Positions 43,472 through 51,057 of a stretch of 64,000 bases of DNA are shown piece by piece. Below the pieces are notes generated by a model. The model had not been told where the DNA came from, ran no database searches, and worked only from the letters and a program-made list of their open reading frames with translations. Origin of the DNA: Amycolatopsis keratiniphila subsp. keratiniphila (GTDB lineage Bacteria > Actinomycetota > Actinomycetes > Mycobacteriales > Pseudonocardiaceae); contig NZ_LQMT02000014.1 in the NCBI RefSeq assembly GCF_001620365.2, forward strand, positions 174,521 to 238,520, read 5' to 3'. The position numbers and the translations under genes are program-made. Position 1 is the stretch's first letter; each line of letters starts with the position of its first letter.

Positions 43472-45019
43472 GTGGTGACGCACCCTCGGACCGTCGCGAT
43501 GGCGGGCGTGCTGACCGCCGGGATCGGCATGGGCGTCGTCGCGACGACCCTCAAAATCGCCGACGGCGGGCACACCGTTCTCGACACCACCTTGTCGTCC
43601 GCGACGGGGTTCCTCTTCCTCCTCGCCGGCGCCGTCGCGCACGTACGCCGCGCCTCGAATCCCATCGGCCTGCTCATCGCCCTGGTGGGGCTCGCGTTGT
43701 TCACCGAGGATCTCCAATTCGCCGACGAGCCGCTGACGCACACCGCCGGCCTGGCGCTGGCGGCCGCGTCCAGCCCGGTGATCGCGCATCTCGTGCTCGC
43801 CTTCCCCCACGGGAAACTCCAGTCGCGCGGGGAGCGGGTGCTCGCGTTCTCCGCGTACGCCGTGGTCTTCTCCTCGGCCGTGCTCGGCCTGCTGGTCGAC
43901 GACGATCCGCGGAACCTCGCCGCGGTCGCCGCCTCACCGGAGGCCGAACAGCTGGTGAAACGGCTGCTGGAACTGGTCGGCGCGCTGATCGGCGGCGGGG
44001 TCGTGGTGGTGCTGCTCTATCGCTGGCTCACCGGGCGGCTTCCGCAGCGGAGGCTGCTCTCCCCCGTCCTCGCGATCGCCGTGGTGGGCGCGGTGAGCAC
44101 CACGGTCGGCAGCGCGCTCGGCGCCGGGCACCCGTTCTCCGAACCGCTGCTGGACGTCTACCGGATCTCGTTCTGCCTGTGGCCGCTGACGTTCCTGATC
44201 GGGGTGCTGCGGGCGCGGGTCGGCAACGCGGAGATGATCCGGCTCCTGCTGGAACGCGACGGCTCCGGGCTGGCCGCGCTCGTGCAGGACGACGAGGTGT
44301 GGAAGGACAGCCGGTCGATCGACGCGCTCAACGCCGCGGCCGGGCTGGTGCTGGACAACCAGCGGCTGGCCGCGGAACTGGAGGAACGGCTCGTCGAGGT
44401 CCAGGCCTCCCGCGCCCGGATCGTCGCCGCCGCCGACGACGAACGGCGGCGGGTCGAGCGGGACCTGCACGACGGGGCACAGCAACGCCTGGTCAGCGTC
44501 GTACTGCTGCTGCGGATGGCGGAACGGCGGCTCGGGGACGACCTCACGCCCGCCGTCGCGACCCTGCTGGGGAGCACGATCGACGAACTCCAGGCCACCG
44601 TCACCGAACTGCGTGAGCTCGCGCGCGGGCTCCGGCCGCCGATCCTCACCGAGGCCGGGCTGATCCCCGCGGTCCGGTCGCTGCTGGACCGGGTCCCGAT
44701 CGCCGTCGACCTCGTGGGGGCGGACGTGCCGCGGCTCAGCGGCGCCGTGGAGGCCACGGCGTACTTCGTCGTCTCCGAAGCGGTCACCAACGCGTTGAAA
44801 CACGCGCAGGCCGAACAGGTCCGGGTACGCATCCGCGTCGAGGAGGACGGCCTGCGGGTGGACGTCCACGACGACGGCGTCGGCACGGCCGACATCGGCG
44901 GCGGTTCCGGGCTGCACGGACTGCGCGACCGGGTCCGCGCGCTCGGCGGCGAACTGACCGTCGCGAGCGAACCCGGCTCTGGCACGACGGTTTCCGCCGT
45001 CATCCCGACGGACGGCTAA
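43472..45019 (+). CDS. Orphan NarL-type sensor histidine kinase
   Basis: A 515-residue membrane kinase. The N-terminal half has about six to seven transmembrane helices with little extracytoplasmic sequence, so it may sense within the membrane. Then come a coiled stretch (LAAELEERLVEVQASRARIV), the HisKA_3 box ERDLHDGAQQRL with the phosphoacceptor His, and HATPase_c motifs (NALKHA, DDGVG, GSGLHGLRDRV). No response regulator lies beside it. Two adjacent GTG codons (43472, 43475) are both possible starts. Confidence 0.88.
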   Translation: MVTHPRTVAMAGVLTAGIGMGVVATTLKIADGGHTVLDTTLSSATGFLFLLAGAVAHVRRASNPIGLLIALVGLALFTEDLQFADEPLTHTAGLALAAASSPVIAHLVLAFPHGKLQSRGERVLAFSAYAVVFSSAVLGLLVDDDPRNLAAVAASPEAEQLVKRLLELVGALIGGGVVVVLLYRWLTGRLPQRRLLSPVLAIAVVGAVSTTVGSALGAGHPFSEPLLDVYRISFCLWPLTFLIGVLRARVGNAEMIRLLLERDGSGLAALVQDDEVWKDSRSIDALNAAAGLVLDNQRLAAELEERLVEVQASRARIVAAADDERRRVERDLHDGAQQRLVSVVLLLRMAERRLGDDLTPAVATLLGSTIDELQATVTELRELARGLRPPILTEAGLIPAVRSLLDRVPIAVDLVGADVPRLSGAVEATAYFVVSEAVTNALKHAQAEQVRVRIRVEEDGLRVDVHDDGVGTADIGGGSGLHGLRDRVRALGGELTVASEPGSGTTVSAVIPTDG

Positions 45020-45040
45020 GATCCCTTCTGCGGGCCGGCG

Positions 45041-45191
45041 TGCGTGATTGCAGGGACGACACGCGTGATCAGATGGACGACTCGCGTGTCCAGGTGGACG
45101 ACACGCGGCGATCCCGGGCGCGTGCGCGTGTCGTCCATCCAATCACGCGTGTCGTCCATCTGATCACCAGTGTCGTCCCCGCGGTCACGCG
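45041..45191. repeat. Cluster of inverted 21-base units, copy B
   Basis: The left side repeats GGACGAC[A/T]CGCGTG plus 7 bases every 21 bases (starting 45054, 45075, 45096). The right side repeats the complement CGCGTGTCGTCC every 21 bases (starting 45126, 45147, and a degenerate copy at 45168). It shares the 21-base period and the ATCACGCG word with the cluster at 39393-39521. It lies between converging genes. Confidence 0.8.
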
Positions 45192-45235
45192 AAATGCCCG
45201 ATCGCAGACCGAATCGCGCCGGCGACCGACCGCGG

Positions 45236-46102
45236 CTAGGCAAGCCCTCGGATCGCGCGCGCGGGCGGCCGTGTCCCCTGGATCGACGCGACCATCTCCA
45301 GCACCTGCCGGGTGCGCCGGACTTCGTGCACCCGGAACACCTTCGCGCCTTCGGCCACCGCCCAGGCCGTCGCGGCGAGGGTGCCGTCGACCCGCTCCGC
45401 GAGTTCCACGCCGAGCGTCTCCCCGACGAAGTCCTTATTGGACAGTGCCATCAGCACGGGCCAGCCGGTGTCCGCGAGTTCCCGCGCGTGCCGCAGGAGC
45501 GCCAGGCTGTGCCAGGTGTTCTTGCCGAAGTCGTGCGTCGGGTCGATCAGCACTCCTTCACGCGGGACGCCGAGCGCCACGACGGCTTCGGCGTGAGCCG
45601 TCGTCTCCGCGACGACGTCCGCGACGATGTCCGGGTACCGCACCCGGAACGGGCGGGTGCGCGGGACGGCGTTCCCGGTGTGCGAGCAGACGTAGCCGGT
45701 GCCGAATTCCGCGGCGACCTCGGCCAGTTTCGGATCGGCACCCGCCCAGGTGTCGTTGATCAGGTCCGCGCCTGCCTCCGCCGCGCGCCTGCCCACCTCG
45801 TGGCGCCAGGTGTCGACGCTGATCACCAGATCGGGATGCAGTTCGCGGATCCGCTCGACGAACGGGACCACCCGTCGGATCTCTTCCTCGACGTCCACGT
45901 CCGCGCCGGGACCCGCCTTGACCCCGCCGATGTCCACGATGTCGGCGCCCTCGGCCACCACCCGGTCGACGGCGGCGAGCGCGTCCGGATCCGAGAAGGT
46001 CGCGCCCTTGTCGTAGAACGAATCGGGGGTCCGGTTGACGATGGCCATGACCAGGGCGCGGTCCCGGGCGACGCGGCGCCCGCGGAAGGTCAGCTCGTTC
46101 AC
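45236..46102 (-). CDS. folP2: Dihydropteroate synthase-like protein, FolP2 type
   Basis: A 288-residue TIM-barrel protein of the DHPS family. It matches the mycobacterial FolP2 (Rv1207) subgroup: IVNRTPDSFYDKGATF, GGVKAGPG, LINDTWAGADP and the C-terminal VRRTRQVLEMVASIQGTRPP. The true DHPS signature Asn-Val-Thr-Pro-Asp-Ser-Phe has Arg24 in place of the small residue, as in FolP2, which is reported to lack DHPS activity. It is alone here, outside any folate operon. The GTG start at 46102 follows the family start. Confidence 0.88.
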   Translation of the reverse strand: MNELTFRGRRVARDRALVMAIVNRTPDSFYDKGATFSDPDALAAVDRVVAEGADIVDIGGVKAGPGADVDVEEEIRRVVPFVERIRELHPDLVISVDTWRHEVGRRAAEAGADLINDTWAGADPKLAEVAAEFGTGYVCSHTGNAVPRTRPFRVRYPDIVADVVAETTAHAEAVVALGVPREGVLIDPTHDFGKNTWHSLALLRHARELADTGWPVLMALSNKDFVGETLGVELAERVDGTLAATAWAVAEGAKVFRVHEVRRTRQVLEMVASIQGTRPPARAIRGLA

Positions 46103-46200
46103 GCACCGATCGTAGGCGAGCGGAAGGAAAGTGCCGCCCAGCGGGACCGTCCCAGGGACCGGGAGCGCCCATTCGGGTGGCGTATCTGATATATGACGTA

Positions 46201-46222
46201 AGAGATCGGATCTCTCTTGACT
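46201..46222 (+). promoter_or_regulatory. Palindrome and -35 box upstream of the GH105 gene
   Basis: AGAGATC-G-GATCTCT (46201-46215) is a perfect 15-base palindrome, followed directly by TTGACT (46217-46222), a likely -35 box. A repressor at the palindrome would sit against the promoter. The -10 box is uncertain (TAGACG about 18 bases on). Confidence 0.45.
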
Positions 46223-46331
46223 CGCCGCCGAACACGCGGGTAGACGTTGTTCAGCCGGGATGGCGACGGACGGCGGATCGGCATCCCGGCCACTCATTCC
46301 CCCGGTTTCCCCGGCGCAGGAAGGACCTCGA

Positions 46332-47492
46332 ATGGCACCGGATCCTCTTCGCGCGGCACGGCTTTCGCGGCGCACCGTGCTGGCGGGAACCGCGGGCGCC
46401 CTCGGCGCGCTCACCCTGCCCGGCGTGGCCGCCGCGGCTCCGGTGGACTGGTCGCGCGCGGTCGTCGACTCGACGATGAAGCGCCACACGCCGGCCACGC
46501 TCGGCGGCTGGGGCTACACCCGCGGCCTCTACCTCTACGGCCAGTACCTGGTGTACCGGCGCACCGGCGAGAAGTCCTACCTCGACTACATCCTCGCCTG
46601 GTACGACCGCTTCGTCACCGACAGCGGTATTTCCAACGGGTTCACCAATCTCGACGCGATGCGCTCCGGGCAGATGTTCCCCTTGCTGTACACCGAAACC
46701 GGGCAGGCCAAGTACAAGACCGCGGCGGACCAGCTGCGTGGCCGCTTCCCGTCCTATCCCCGGACGTCCGACGGCGGGATGTTCCACGCCACGAGCCGGG
46801 TCGGGCAGCTGTGGGCCGATGGCGTGTACATGGCGCAGCCGTTCCTCGCCCTGTACGGCAAGACCTTCGGCGACGCCGCCTACTGCTACGAAGAGGCCAC
46901 GAAGAACGTCAGCGTCTACTTCGACCATCTCAAGGAACCCGCCAAGGGCCTGCTCTACCACGCCTACGACGAAGACGGCTCGGAACCGTGGGCTTCGGGC
47001 GCCGGACGGCATTCGAAGTACCACTGGGGACGGGCGATCGGCTGGCTCGGGATGACGGCGATCGACCTCCTCGAAATCCTCCCCCGCGACCATCCGCGAC
47101 GGCGTCGTCTCGTGGACGTCGTCAAATTCCTCGCGGCCGGTTACAGGCGCTGGCAGGACCGGGCTTCGGGCCGCTGGTTCCAGGTCGTCGACCGGGGCGG
47201 CGACAAGGACAACTGGCTGGAGACGTCGGCTTCGGCGATGTACACGTTCCTGCTCTCCCGCGCGGTGCAACGCGGCTACGTCGGCCCCGAATACGGGCCT
47301 GTGGCCGCGAAGGGCTACCGCGGGGTGCTGTCCCAGGTTTCGACCGATCCCGAAGGATTGACCGATATCGCGAACATTTCCGAAGGCACCAACGTCGGCG
47401 ACACGGCGTATTACTACGCTCGTAAACGCAACACCAACGATTTCCACGGTCTCGGCGCGTTCCTCATCATGAATGAGCAACTCGCCCGCTGA
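46332..47492 (+). CDS. Tat-exported GH105-type unsaturated glycuronyl hydrolase
   Basis: A 386-residue secreted enzyme. The N terminus carries a twin-arginine signal (LSRRTVLAGTAG ... LPGVAAAAP). The rest is an alpha6/alpha6 barrel of the GH88/GH105 group (YLDYILAWYDRFV, GQLWADGVYMAQPFLALYG, KYHWGRAIGWLGMTAIDLL). Such enzymes remove the 4,5-unsaturated uronic acid left by polysaccharide lyases acting on rhamnogalacturonan or related glycans. AGGAAGG precedes the ATG. No lyase or transporter is beside it. Confidence 0.82.
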   Translation: MAPDPLRAARLSRRTVLAGTAGALGALTLPGVAAAAPVDWSRAVVDSTMKRHTPATLGGWGYTRGLYLYGQYLVYRRTGEKSYLDYILAWYDRFVTDSGISNGFTNLDAMRSGQMFPLLYTETGQAKYKTAADQLRGRFPSYPRTSDGGMFHATSRVGQLWADGVYMAQPFLALYGKTFGDAAYCYEEATKNVSVYFDHLKEPAKGLLYHAYDEDGSEPWASGAGRHSKYHWGRAIGWLGMTAIDLLEILPRDHPRRRRLVDVVKFLAAGYRRWQDRASGRWFQVVDRGGDKDNWLETSASAMYTFLLSRAVQRGYVGPEYGPVAAKGYRGVLSQVSTDPEGLTDIANISEGTNVGDTAYYYARKRNTNDFHGLGAFLIMNEQLAR

Positions 47493-47506
47493 GGTCGCCG
47501 CACCGG

Positions 47507-47553
47507 CCGAAGGACGCCTTCCCCGCTTCCGACCTGGGGAAAGCGTCCTTCGG
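47507..47553 (+). terminator. Terminator after the GH105 gene
   Basis: Eighteen-base arms (47507-47524 and 47536-47553, one mismatch, CCGAAGGACGCCTTCCCC) around an 11-base loop, followed by CGTTTT. It is 14 bases after the stop codon. Confidence 0.8.
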
Positions 47554-47636
47554 TCGTTTTCCGGGCGGATGCCGGGTATTGACGGGAGGCGCTAACATCG
47601 CGTGCTGCGAAGCCCACTCCCAGGAGGGACGACCGG

Positions 47637-48641
47637 ATGCGCGAGACGCCGCCCCCGGCTTCTTATACCCGGCTCGAACTCGGTGACACCAGCACGATCC
47701 CGGTCGGTGTGACGGTTTCACCGCACATCTCGCTGGTTTCGATGCTCGTCGAGGTCGTCGGCGGGTACGACCGCGGCCTTCCCGCCCCCTGGCGGCGTCA
47801 GGTGGGCTCGGCGATCCCCGAGCAGGGCTACCGCGCGGCGGGCGCGCTCGCCCGCCGCGGCACCTCGGTGCAGCCGGACTTCATCGTCCCGGTCAGCCCC
47901 GGCGAGGATTCTTCCGCCGCCGCCCAGGCGGAGATGCTGCGCGAGCTGCCGGAAGCCGACGTCCTGAAAGGCCTGGAAGAGGTCTTCGGCGACCGGTTGC
48001 CCGCGCAGTGGCGGCAGGCCGCCGACCATCCGAGACGCTGGGTCGCCTCGCTCGCGGACGCCTTCACCGCGACCCGGCTGGCGACCGAAAATCTCTGGAC
48101 CAAGGCCCGTCCCCTGCTCGACCGCGAGATCGAACGCATCGGCGTCGCCTCCGTCCGCGGTGGGACGGACGCGGTACTCGGCCTGCTGCGGCCCCATTTC
48201 CGGTTCAGCAACGGATGTCTCCTGCTGCCCGACGCCGAACCGGCGCGGTACACCACGCGTGGCCGCAAGCTGATCCTCGTCCCGATGCTCGCGGGCAGCC
48301 GCTCGGTGGTGTCCAACTTCGACGAAGAGGACGCCATCTGGATCGGCTACCCGCTGCCGGGGCTCGACGGCCTGCTCGACGGCGGCAAGACCGAGCCGGC
48401 CCCCGGTGTCGACGGGCTCGATCTGGTGGTCGGTGCCCACCGCGCGAAACTGTTGCGGCATCTGGGAAAACCCGCTCGGATGGGCGAGATCGCGAATTTG
48501 CTGTCATGCGCCGCGAGCACTGCGACCTATCACTGCGAACAGCTCGTTTCGGCGGGGTTGATCCAGCGGCACCGCGAGGGCCAGGTCGTCCTGGTGGTCC
48601 GGACTCCTCGCGGTGACGCGCTGGTGGACCTGCTCTCCTGA
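47637..48641 (+). CDS. Winged-helix transcriptional regulator, ArsR-like C terminus
   Basis: A 334-residue protein. A long N-terminal domain of unknown role (VSPHISLVSMLVEVVGG, then a helical region) precedes a C-terminal winged helix (HRAKLLRHLGKPARMGEIAN, SCAASTATYHCEQLVSAGLI) typical of ArsR-like helix-turn-helix proteins of actinomycetes. AGGAGGG precedes the ATG at 7 bases. It ends directly against the stop of the converging phoD gene with no gap. Targets are unknown. Confidence 0.8.
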   Translation: MRETPPPASYTRLELGDTSTIPVGVTVSPHISLVSMLVEVVGGYDRGLPAPWRRQVGSAIPEQGYRAAGALARRGTSVQPDFIVPVSPGEDSSAAAQAEMLRELPEADVLKGLEEVFGDRLPAQWRQAADHPRRWVASLADAFTATRLATENLWTKARPLLDREIERIGVASVRGGTDAVLGLLRPHFRFSNGCLLLPDAEPARYTTRGRKLILVPMLAGSRSVVSNFDEEDAIWIGYPLPGLDGLLDGGKTEPAPGVDGLDLVVGAHRAKLLRHLGKPARMGEIANLLSCAASTATYHCEQLVSAGLIQRHREGQVVLVVRTPRGDALVDLLS

Positions 48642-50213
48642 CTAGACCCGCTGCAGCCCCGGCTTACCGGCCTCGACGACGTACGAACGGTCCGCGGCCA
48701 AGGTCACCTTCGAGAAGTCGTACTCGGTGGTGTCCGAGACCGTCATGAAGTCCGCCCGCATCTGCGTTTGCGACGCCGTCACCCGGACGTAGCCGCGCTT
48801 TCCCCGGCAGTACTTGATGTGCGGATTGTGCGAAAGCCACGTCGACGACGGGTCGGTCGCGGTGTCGCTGTTGCTCGTCACCGAGGTCGTCACGAGTTCC
48901 GAACCGAACACCGGGTCGCTGTGGTTGAAGTAGTCGCGCCGCAGATCGGCCGCCCAGTGCCGGTGGACGTCGCCGGTCAGCACGATCGGGTTCGGCACCT
49001 TGCGGTCCACGATGCCCTTCGCGATCCGGTCGCGCGAAGCCTCATAACCCTGCCAGGAGTCGGGGCTCTCGCACGTCGCCTTGTTGCCGTCGCCGTCACG
49101 GGTGGCGAAGAAGACCTGCTGGCCGAGGAAGTCCCACTTCGCCGGGTGCGTCTCCAGCGCCTTCAGCAGCCACGCTTCCTGCGTGGTGCCCAGGATGCCG
49201 CGCGACGTCGACCGCATGTCCGTGCACGACGGTCCGGCCGAACCGGACGGGTCGGGCACCTGCGCGCTGCGGTACTGACGGGTGTCGAGCATGTGGAACC
49301 GCGCGAGGTTCCCCCACGTGAACTGGCGGTACAGACGGATCGACGCGCCGCTCGGCTTGGCGGTCGACCGGATCGGCATGTTCTCGTAGAACGCCTGGAA
49401 GCCGGCGGCCTTGCGCGCGTCCGTCGCGGGGCTGGTGGTGCCGTTCCAGTTGTTCATCACCTCGTGGTCGTCGAAGACCACGAGCCATGGCGCCATCGCG
49501 TGCGCGTTCTGCAGATCGGCGTCGGTCTTGTGCTGGGCGTGCCGCGCGCGGTACTGGGCGAGCGTCGTGACGTCCTCGGTGAACGCCAGCCGTCGCGGAT
49601 TCCGCTCGGCGGCGGCGCGGCCGGACTTCTTCTCGTACATGTAGTCGCCGAGGAACAGCACCAGTTCCGGGTTGTCGGCGAGCATGCCCTTGTACGAGTG
49701 GTACCAGCCCTCCTCCCAATGCTGACAGGAGGAGAAGCAGTACTTCAGCTGGTTCACCGCGGCACCGGCGGCCGGAGCGGTCCTGGTCCGGCCGACCGGT
49801 GAGATGTAGCCGCTGGTCTTGAACCGGTAGAAGTATTCACGTCCCGGCTCGAGTCCGACCGGTTCGATGTGCACGCTGTGCCCGGAGGCGCGGGCCGCGG
49901 TCACGGTGCCCCGCTGCGCGATCGAGGTGAACGCCTGGTCGTTCGCGAGTTCCCAGTCCACTGTGTACGAAGCGTCCGGCATCCCGCCGAAACCGTCGGG
50001 GTTCAGCGGGGCGGGCGCGAGCCGCGTCCACAGCACGACGCTGTCCGGCAGCGGGTCACCCGAGGCGACACCGAGCTGGAACGGGTCGTGGATGGCGGGC
50101 GCCGCCGCCAGCGTTCTCGCGTTCGCCCACGAAGGCAGCGTCGACGACAACGCCGCCGCAGAAACCGCCGCGGCCCCGCCGAGGAGTACCGCGCGCCGAT
50201 TCACCTGGCCCAT
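48642..50213 (-). CDS. phoD: Secreted alkaline phosphatase/phosphodiesterase PhoD
   Basis: A 523-residue exported enzyme with a Tat signal (NRRAVLLGGAAAVSAAAL) and the PhoD domain: FSSCQHWEEGWYHSYKGM, LFLGDYMYE, VVFDDHEVMNNWNG, and LTGDVHRHWAADL hold the metal-binding Asp, Asn and His residues of the calcium-iron site; a single Cys in FSSCQ is the expected iron ligand. It releases phosphate from mono- and diesters outside the cell, usually under PhoR/PhoP control; I did not find a clear PHO box. Confidence 0.93.
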   Translation of the reverse strand: MGQVNRRAVLLGGAAAVSAAALSSTLPSWANARTLAAAPAIHDPFQLGVASGDPLPDSVVLWTRLAPAPLNPDGFGGMPDASYTVDWELANDQAFTSIAQRGTVTAARASGHSVHIEPVGLEPGREYFYRFKTSGYISPVGRTRTAPAAGAAVNQLKYCFSSCQHWEEGWYHSYKGMLADNPELVLFLGDYMYEKKSGRAAAERNPRRLAFTEDVTTLAQYRARHAQHKTDADLQNAHAMAPWLVVFDDHEVMNNWNGTTSPATDARKAAGFQAFYENMPIRSTAKPSGASIRLYRQFTWGNLARFHMLDTRQYRSAQVPDPSGSAGPSCTDMRSTSRGILGTTQEAWLLKALETHPAKWDFLGQQVFFATRDGDGNKATCESPDSWQGYEASRDRIAKGIVDRKVPNPIVLTGDVHRHWAADLRRDYFNHSDPVFGSELVTTSVTSNSDTATDPSSTWLSHNPHIKYCRGKRGYVRVTASQTQMRADFMTVSDTTEYDFSKVTLAADRSYVVEAGKPGLQRV

Positions 50214-50256
50214 GAAAATTCAACCTTTCGAAGTGGGGAAAGAACGGGGAGGGATT

Positions 50257-50913
50257 TCACGAGGCGTAATCGGTGATGCCGCCACTACAGGCTTCGAGCG
50301 TCGGATTGGCGGCGGCGTCGGCGACGCAGACCTTGTAATAGACCCACGATCCCTTCGCGACCGGCACGGCCTTGTCGACGTGGGTGCCGTTGCCGCCGGA
50401 GGCCCAGACGTAGAACGGACCGGCGCCGCCCTTCAGCCAGTAGGCGACCACGGCGGACTTGCCGTCGGCGTTCTTGTCGTAGACGAGGAAATGCGCGTCC
50501 GACGAACGGAACTGCCCCTCACCCGCGCAGACGCCGGTGGAGCATTCGGCACTGCCGGAACCGACTCCGCAGTCGGGTGCGATCCGCTGGTCCGAGCCGG
50601 TGTAGACGTAGCCGTCGGAGATGTAGCCGCCCAGCGCGGGAACGTAGTCCCACAACGTCGTGGTGCCCAGCGGGCCGGCGACCGAGGTCCCGATCGTCTG
50701 GCAGTCGATGGTCACCGTGGCGCCGTTGGCCACCGTGCGCACCGCCGTCGAGGAGGTGCTGGGGGCGCGGCGGACGTTCAGCGGATCACCCGCCGTCTTC
50801 ACGGTCCCGGTGGCCGCTGCCACCGCGGGAGTGGCTCCGGCGAGGCCCAAGGCGCCCGCCGTCACCAGCACGAGAAAGAAACCGGCGAGCCGCCGGACAC
50901 TTGAACGCTTCAT
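50257..50913 (-). CDS. Secreted protein with bacterial SH3 domain (copy 1)
   Basis: A 218-residue exported protein: signal peptide (AGFFLVLVTAGALGLAGATP, cleaved near AVAA), an SH3b domain (TAGDPLNVRRAPSTSSTAVR through GGYISDGYVYTGSD), and a C-terminal domain of about 100 residues with paired cysteines (CSTGVCAGEG, VCVADAAANPTLEAC). The SH3 part is closely similar to the C terminus of the protein encoded at 54145-55365. It lies divergent to the AfsR-like gene and has a direct heptamer repeat 23 bases before its ATG. It probably binds cell-wall peptide stems; no catalytic domain is seen. Confidence 0.85.
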   Translation of the reverse strand: MKRSSVRRLAGFFLVLVTAGALGLAGATPAVAAATGTVKTAGDPLNVRRAPSTSSTAVRTVANGATVTIDCQTIGTSVAGPLGTTTLWDYVPALGGYISDGYVYTGSDQRIAPDCGVGSGSAECSTGVCAGEGQFRSSDAHFLVYDKNADGKSAVVAYWLKGGAGPFYVWASGGNGTHVDKAVPVAKGSWVYYKVCVADAAANPTLEACSGGITDYAS

Positions 50914-50935
50914 GACCGCAGGGTCGACCGGCGTC

Positions 50936-50956
50936 GTACACATCACGTACAAACGC
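50936..50956 (-). promoter_or_regulatory. Direct heptamer repeat upstream of SH3 gene copy 1
   Basis: On the minus strand GCGTTTGTA, six bases, GTGTAC: heptamers TTTGTAC and TGTGTAC start 11 bases apart. The same pattern lies upstream of the second SH3 gene. Eleven-base-spaced heptamers are the usual binding format of SARP regulators. Confidence 0.6.
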
Positions 50957-51057
50957 CGGCCCGGTGTCTGCACATGCATGCGAATGGATCTAGCCAACCA
51001 TGGCGGGACGGCAATATTATCGGCGGATATGGGGCTCCTGCCGTATTGGCGGTTTAG

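Noticed and set aside
51000..51057. TAT-rich repeats (ATCGGCGGATAT, GTATTGGCGGTTTA) before the AfsR-like gene as an autoregulatory site
   Set aside because: The two words start 26 bases apart, not a multiple of 11, and do not match the heptamers in front of the SH3 genes.
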